DNA from: CAG-390 sp964384555
Lineage (GTDB): Bacteria; Bacillota; Clostridia; Oscillospirales; CAG-272
Assembly (NCBI GenBank): GCA_964384555.1
Contig: CAYLLA010000001.1
Coordinates: 124,001-188,000, forward strand
Direction: 5' to 3'
Length of the DNA stretch: 64,000 nt
Within the stretch, counting starts at the first letter, position 1, and the number at the start of each line of letters is the position of its first letter. The position numbers were made by a program, and so were the translations under genes. Below, piece by piece: positions 59,823-64,000 of the stretch. The notes under the pieces were generated by a model. That model was not told the DNA's origin. It made no database searches and saw nothing but the letters and a program-made list of their open reading frames with translations.

Positions 59823-60152
59823 TTGTTTGAAAAAAATCTTGAGCTTGGCTATCTTTTGGATTTTTACGGTGAGCTTTTAAGCGACCACCGCCGCGAGGCG
59901 ATGAATTATTATTATAACGATGATATGTCTTTGGCCGAGATCGCCGCTGTCCTCGGTATCACGCGGCAGGGCGTGCGCGATCTTATTAAAAAAGCGGGCG
60001 ATGAGCTTATGTTTTATGAGGAAAAGCTGGGGCTTGCCCGCCGCTTTCGCGATATCGAGAGCTTGGCGGATGAGGCACGCGCGCTGATAGGTCAGGGCGA
60101 GGATGAGCATCTTCGCGCGGTCATAGACAGGATCGCAGATACCGTCGGTTGA
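59823..60152 (+). CDS. ylxM: YlxM/p13-like SRP-associated DNA-binding protein
   Basis: A 109-residue protein with a sigma-like helix-turn-helix (MSLAEIAAVLGITRQGVRDLI, about residues 35-55). The head FEKNLELGYLLDFYGELL is typical of the family. It is the gene before ffh in most Bacillota and may tune SRP. The start TTG at 59823 is chosen because homologues begin MFEKN; an upstream TTG at 59802 follows AGGAG directly and would add seven residues. Confidence 0.88.
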   Translation: MFEKNLELGYLLDFYGELLSDHRREAMNYYYNDDMSLAEIAAVLGITRQGVRDLIKKAGDELMFYEEKLGLARRFRDIESLADEARALIGQGEDEHLRAVIDRIADTVG

Positions 60153-60234
60153 CGGATGTGCAAAAAGATAACGACAAAGTAAGTAACGATATATAGCAAT
60201 AACTTAGGATAAAACGAACGAGGGGAGGGTACAA

Positions 60235-61575
60235 GTGGTCTTTTCAAGCTTGAGCGAAAAGCTCACAGAGGCTTTTAAAAAGTTCAAAAACAAAGGCAAG
60301 CTCACCGAGGCTGATGTTCGCGCCGGTATGCGCGAGGTCAAAATGGCCCTGCTTGAAGCAGATGTAAACTTCAAGGTGGTTAAGGAATTTACCAAAACGG
60401 TCACGGAGCGTGCAGTCGGTTCGGATGTGCTTGAGTCACTTTTGCCGGCACAGCAGATAATAAAAATAGTAAACGAGGAACTTACCGCTCTCATGGGCGG
60501 CACACAGGCAAAGCTCACCATCGCCTCAAACCCGCCAACGGTTATAATGATGGTAGGTCTTCAGGGCGCTGGTAAGACCACACACGCCGCAAAGCTTGCG
60601 GCAATGTACAAAAAGCAGGGCAAGCGTCCGCTTTTGGTGGCATGTGATGTCTACCGTCCCGCGGCTATAAAGCAACTTCAAATTCTCGGCGAGCAGATAG
60701 GCGTTCCGGTGTATTCGGAGGGGATAGATGTCTCCCCGGTGACCATCGCCAAAAACGGCCTTGCATACGCAAAAAAGAACTTTTGCGATATGGTCTTCAT
60801 CGATACCGCGGGCCGACTTCATATAGACGAGACACTCATGGGTGAGCTTCAGTCGATAAAGGCGGAGACATCCCCTACCGAGATATTGCTCACCATCGAT
60901 TCTATGATAGGTCAGGATGCCGTAAACGTTGCCGAAAAGTTTAACGAGATGCTGGACATCTCCGGCGTGATCCTTACAAAGCTTGACGGTGATACGCGCG
61001 GCGGCGCGGCGCTCTCTGTCCGCTATGTGACAGGCAAGCCGATAAAATTCGTCGGTGTCGGCGAAAAGATAGATGCCATCGAGACGTTTTATCCGGATCG
61101 TATGGCAGGCCGCATACTCGGCATGGGAGATGTGCTGTCTTTGATAGAAAAGGCAGAGGCGGCGTATGACGAAAAGCAGGCCGAGGAGCTTGAGCGTAAG
61201 CTGCGCGAGCAGACCTTTACGCTTGATGATTACCTTGACCAGTTTGCGCAGATAAAAAACATGGGCTCTATGGAGCAGCTGCTCGGTATGATGCCCGGTG
61301 TTAATGCCTCGGCACTCAAGGACGTCAAGATAGATGAAAAAGCCATCGCGCATACCGAGGCGATAATAAGATCCATGACTCCGCGTGAGCGCGTAAAGCC
61401 GGAGATACTCAACTCCTCCCGCAAGCGCCGCATCGCCGCGGGCAGCGGAACGTCCATTGAGGATGTAAACAGACTGCTAAAGCAATTTGAGCAGACAAAA
61501 AAGCTGATGAAGCAATTTTCATCGCAGGGCAAGCGCCGCGGGCGCGGAAGAAAAGGAATGAAATTTCCGTTTTAA
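60235..61575 (+). CDS. ffh: Signal recognition particle GTPase
   Basis: A 446-residue SRP54 protein that targets membrane proteins to the translocon with the 4.5S RNA. G1 is GLQGAGKTT, the I-box sits in ACDVYRPAAIKQL, G3 is DTAGRLHIDE and G4 is TKLDGDTRGG. The M domain runs from about 300 and ends in a Lys/Arg-rich tail (GKRRGRGRKGMKFPF). GTG start at 60235 with AGGGGAGGG upstream. It is followed by rpsP and khpA, as in many Bacillota. Confidence 0.96.
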   Translation: MVFSSLSEKLTEAFKKFKNKGKLTEADVRAGMREVKMALLEADVNFKVVKEFTKTVTERAVGSDVLESLLPAQQIIKIVNEELTALMGGTQAKLTIASNPPTVIMMVGLQGAGKTTHAAKLAAMYKKQGKRPLLVACDVYRPAAIKQLQILGEQIGVPVYSEGIDVSPVTIAKNGLAYAKKNFCDMVFIDTAGRLHIDETLMGELQSIKAETSPTEILLTIDSMIGQDAVNVAEKFNEMLDISGVILTKLDGDTRGGAALSVRYVTGKPIKFVGVGEKIDAIETFYPDRMAGRILGMGDVLSLIEKAEAAYDEKQAEELERKLREQTFTLDDYLDQFAQIKNMGSMEQLLGMMPGVNASALKDVKIDEKAIAHTEAIIRSMTPRERVKPEILNSSRKRRIAAGSGTSIEDVNRLLKQFEQTKKLMKQFSSQGKRRGRGRKGMKFPF

Positions 61576-61622
61576 GGATTTTCAAAAATAAATTTAATTC
61601 AACATTTTCGGAGGAAAAAACA

Positions 61623-61865
61623 ATGGTAAAAATGAGACTTAGAAGAATGGGTGCAAAGAAGCAGCCCTTCTATCGTGTGATCGTTGCTGACGAGCGTTCT
61701 CCCCGCAACGGCAGATTCATCGAGGAGGTTGGCTACTACAATCCCCTTACCGAGCCCGCAACCGTAAAGATCGATGCTGACAAGGCTCGCGAGTGGATAA
61801 AGAACGGCGCCCAGCCCACCGAAACCGTCAAGGTCCTGCTTAAAAAAGCCGGCGTTATTGACTGA
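61623..61865 (+). CDS. rpsP: 30S ribosomal protein S16
   Basis: An 80-residue protein with the diagnostic VKMRLRRMGAKKQPFYRVIV start and a final ETVKVLLKKAGVI. Binds 16S rRNA in the body of the small subunit. TCGGAGG lies nine bases before the ATG. It is 47 bases after ffh and 15 before khpA. Confidence 0.97.
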   Translation: MVKMRLRRMGAKKQPFYRVIVADERSPRNGRFIEEVGYYNPLTEPATVKIDADKAREWIKNGAQPTETVKVLLKKAGVID

Positions 61866-61880
61866 TAGTCGGTAACTGAT

Positions 61881-62120
61881 ATGGAGCTCGAAAAACTCGT
61901 TGCAGACGTGGCGAAGGCCATAGTCGATACACCGGATGCCGTTACCGTGACCCGCACCGACAACGAAAGTGATGCAAGCGTTGAGCTTTTGCTTACCGTT
62001 GCTCCCGATGAGACCGGCATGGTCATCGGCAGACACGGTAAGATAGCCAAGGCCATCCGTACCGTAGTCAAGGCCGCATCGGCCGGCTCCGGCAAAAAAG
62101 TCACGGTTGAGATAAAATGA
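61881..62120 (+). CDS. khpA: KH-domain RNA-binding protein KhpA
   Basis: A 79-residue single KH-domain protein (YlqC). It has the GMVIGRHGKIAKAIRTVVKA segment with the GxxG loop (GRHG) and the short flanking strands. KhpA binds RNA with KhpB and influences cell length in Gram-positive bacteria. It sits after rpsP, the standard location. No separate promoter is seen. Confidence 0.94.
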   Translation: MELEKLVADVAKAIVDTPDAVTVTRTDNESDASVELLLTVAPDETGMVIGRHGKIAKAIRTVVKAASAGSGKKVTVEIK

Positions 62121-62129
62121 TCCAAGACC

Positions 62130-62176
62130 ACGGTGGGACTGTCGTGCTTTCGGCACGTCAGCCCACCGTCTTTTTA
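62130..62176 (+). terminator. Terminator after khpA
   Basis: ACGGTGGGACTG(T)CGTGC pairs with GCACG(T)CAGCCCACCGT (62130-62169) with small bulges, followed by CTTTTT. Confidence 0.85.
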
Positions 62177-62265
62177 TGCGGACGGTGCTATCCGCAATGT
62201 ACTGATAATTAAGTGTTAAAAAACTGCCCTGCGGGATCACTGCTATCCCGAACGGAGAGGTGACG

Positions 62266-63153
62266 ATGACAAGAAGTGAGCTTTTTAGGCGTTTGGCAGA
62301 TGAAAATATCAGCCTGCGCCCGGATGACGGCGAGGCGCTGTCTATCATTGAAAGATATATAAATGACTATGACTGCCATCAGGCGGACAAGACTGCGGGC
62401 GCGGTGACGGCGAAGCTTATGGAACGCATAAGCGAGCGGGATCTTGCCATCGATCCCGCCGCAGATGATGCTGAGCGCGCCTATTTTCGCGCCGCCGGAG
62501 CGATAAGCAGTGCGCTCACTCTGCTTGAATGTCAGGTGGATGAATGGGGCACGCGTGGACTTTTGCGCGATTTCGCCTTTTCCTATTCGGAGAGCGAACG
62601 CCGATATGCAGTCGAGAGCTTTATCTCGCTCTGCTCGCGGATGGGCAGGGCAACACGCGAGATGTCGGCGGTGTCCGGCACCTCTGCCGCGGCGGCAACG
62701 CGCCTGCGCGAGTGCGCATCATCGGCGCTTATGCTGGCGACCGAACTTAAGTATGCATCATATGCCGCGCGTCTTGTCGGCATGCGGGATGACAGTGAGG
62801 AGTATCTTGAAATGTCGGAGGCTGTGCGCCGCAGTGCTATGACTGCCGAGCGGCTCTCGGCGGAGCTTCACCGCGCCATGCGGGCACTGTCCGTCTCATT
62901 GTCGGCGATATCCTCAGCGCTTGGCGGCGCATCGGCGGCACTGGGGATCGATGACGGTATCGATGATGATAACGACGCGCCAACTGCCAAAGATCCGCTC
63001 AGCGGCAGTCGCTCTGTACTCATTTACCCCAAGCGTGCCGCCGCGGCACTCTCGGCGGCCGTGGCATCGATACGTGCAGTGCGCTCGGACAGCGGGCTTG
63101 ATAACGTGTCTGCAATCGGCGGGAGCGATAGCGGAGATAATAATATTATTTGA
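62266..63153 (+). CDS. Unidentified Ala-rich helical protein
   Basis: A 295-residue protein. The first part has an acidic N-terminus (SLRPDDGEALSIIERYINDY). The middle is a helix-rich stretch with many small residues and Arg (LLECQVDEWGTRGLLRDF, ATRLRECASSALMLATELKYASYAARLVGM, AERLSAELHRAMRALSVSLSAISSALG). The tail is acidic and low-complexity (DDGIDDDNDAP...GGSDSGDNNII). It has no signal peptide or membrane helix and no motif I know. ATG at 62266, with GGAGAGG upstream. It follows the khpA terminator and has no clear promoter of its own. Codon use is like its neighbours. Confidence 0.6.
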   Translation: MTRSELFRRLADENISLRPDDGEALSIIERYINDYDCHQADKTAGAVTAKLMERISERDLAIDPAADDAERAYFRAAGAISSALTLLECQVDEWGTRGLLRDFAFSYSESERRYAVESFISLCSRMGRATREMSAVSGTSAAAATRLRECASSALMLATELKYASYAARLVGMRDDSEEYLEMSEAVRRSAMTAERLSAELHRAMRALSVSLSAISSALGGASAALGIDDGIDDDNDAPTAKDPLSGSRSVLIYPKRAAAALSAAVASIRAVRSDSGLDNVSAIGGSDSGDNNII

Positions 63154-63214
63154 CATTGGAAATATCCGTCCGGGTGCAAAAAGTAAAAAGTTTAAGAAAA
63201 TATTTTCTTGAATA

Positions 63215-63243
63215 TTGAAATGCACCCGGTTATGCTGTATAAT
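63215..63243 (+). promoter_or_regulatory. Sigma-A promoter of glpK
   Basis: TTGAAA (63215-63220), a 17-base spacer and TATAAT (63238-63243). Confidence 0.8.
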
Positions 63244-63315
63244 GTGTATAATGATATCATGGAATAAATCGAACCGACATAAAGATCGAGCCGAAAAAAC
63301 AACGGAGGTATCGTC

Positions 63316-64000
63316 ATGCCAAAATATCTTTTAGCACTTGATCAGGGAACCACCAGCTCCCGCTCTATAGTATTCGATCGCGGGGGCAGGATAATTGCAT
63401 CCTCGCAAAAGGAATTTCCACAGCATTTCCCGCACCGCGGGTGGGTCGAGCATGACCCCATGGATATATGGAACACACAGCTTGAGGTCGCTCGTGAGGC
63501 GCTGGCCCGCGCGGGTTTAGAGGCCCGCGATGTTTACGGCATCGGTATTACCAATCAGCGTGAAACCACTATCGTTTGGGAGCGCGACAGCGGCCGCCCG
63601 ATATGCAACGCCATCGTGTGGCAATGCCGCCGCACGGCAGAGTATTGCGACTATATAAAGAGCGGCGAGCTGTGCGAGGATATCCGCCGCCGCACCGGGC
63701 TTTTGATAGATGCTTATTTTTCGGCAACAAAGCTCAAATGGATACTTGATAATATTCCCGGTGCACGCGAGAGGGCGGAGCACGGCGAGCTTTGCTTTGG
63801 GACGGTGGACAGCTGGCTGATCTATAATCTCACCGGCGGTCGTGTTCATGCCACGGATCTTTCAAATGCCTCCCGCACGATGCTCTTTAATATCCATACC
63901 CTTGAGTGGGATGATGAGCTTTTGCGCCTCTTTAATATCCCGCGTTGTATGCTGCCCGAGGTTCGCCCATCCTCCGGGATATTCGGCGAGACCGACCCCG
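63316..64000 (+). CDS. glpK: Glycerol kinase (5' part, runs off the window)
   Basis: Phosphorylates glycerol to glycerol-3-phosphate with ATP. The visible 228 residues hold the FGGY N-lobe marks: LALDQGTTSSRSIVFD at the ATP site, GWVEHDPMDIW, GIGITNQRETTIVWE with the catalytic region, and VDSWLIYNLTGG. ACGGAGG lies eight bases before the ATG. The gene has its own promoter. The C-lobe and any neighbours lie beyond base 64000. Confidence 0.96.
   Translation, partial: MPKYLLALDQGTTSSRSIVFDRGGRIIASSQKEFPQHFPHRGWVEHDPMDIWNTQLEVAREALARAGLEARDVYGIGITNQRETTIVWERDSGRPICNAIVWQCRRTAEYCDYIKSGELCEDIRRRTGLLIDAYFSATKLKWILDNIPGARERAEHGELCFGTVDSWLIYNLTGGRVHATDLSNASRTMLFNIHTLEWDDELLRLFNIPRCMLPEVRPSSGIFGETDP

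Overview
The window is about 64 kb of chromosome from a spore-forming member of the Clostridia (Bacillota). The evidence for this is germination protease gpr beside a spoIIP-like gene, the sporulation protein YtfJ, scpA/scpB, a T-box ahead of serS, consensus sigma-A promoters and strong AGGAGG-type ribosome binding sites. Base composition is moderately GC-rich and even throughout. I see no insertion sequence, prophage, CRISPR array, rRNA or confident tRNA. The mix of genes would fit an anaerobic gut-type Clostridium relative, but family and genus cannot be fixed from the sequence.

Layout. 1-5.3 kb: end of an unknown gene, a strongly structured non-coding segment (283-468), guaB, radC, an unknown regulator-like gene, then a T-box and serS. 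5.3-17.4 kb: a long minus-strand housekeeping block (SPFH protein, GNAT-like protein, rluB-type pseudouridine synthase, dacF-type carboxypeptidase, ytfJ, DUF2953, scpB, scpA, M50 protease, engB, lon, an anchored unknown protein, rnhA). 17.6-22.8 kb: an E2-like acyltransferase with an altered active site, tcdA, an ADP-ribose pyrophosphatase, an MFS transporter and a GDPD.

22.9-29.0 kb is an iron-centred region. A ferrous-iron operon (feoA, feoA, feoB, a Cys-rich FeoB partner, a 43-aa membrane protein, an HMA-domain protein, DUF2325) carries four copies of the palindrome GTTAGC-N4-GCTAAC. Convergent with it is a two-gene minimal SUF-like Fe-S assembly pair (smsC/smsB). 29.1-38.1 kb: a GHL10-type lipoprotein, a heterodimeric ABC exporter and two orphan solute-binding lipoproteins. 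38.3-42.4 kb: gpr, spoIIP, a small membrane protein, an XRE/S24 regulator and a LURP-one protein.

42.6-46.7 kb: potABCD polyamine importer behind a structured leader. 47-52.3 kb: an M50 protease, a HAD phosphatase, and a flotillin operon (DUF1836, NfeD-like, unknown, flotillin). 52.3-59.7 kb: a P-type ATPase, a HerA-like DUF853 ATPase, a DgoK-type kinase, mscL with a structured leader, and a lone AAA ATPase. 59.7-64 kb: the SRP/ribosome cluster ylxM-ffh-rpsP-khpA, an unknown Ala-rich protein, and the start of glpK, which runs off the window.

Most intergenic gaps hold recognisable sigma-A promoters or factor-independent terminators, listed separately. The best candidates for something undescribed are the junction-type RNA upstream of guaB, the GC-rich structured gap at 6454-6900, the leaders of potA and mscL, and the unassigned proteins at 2930, 49944 and 62266.
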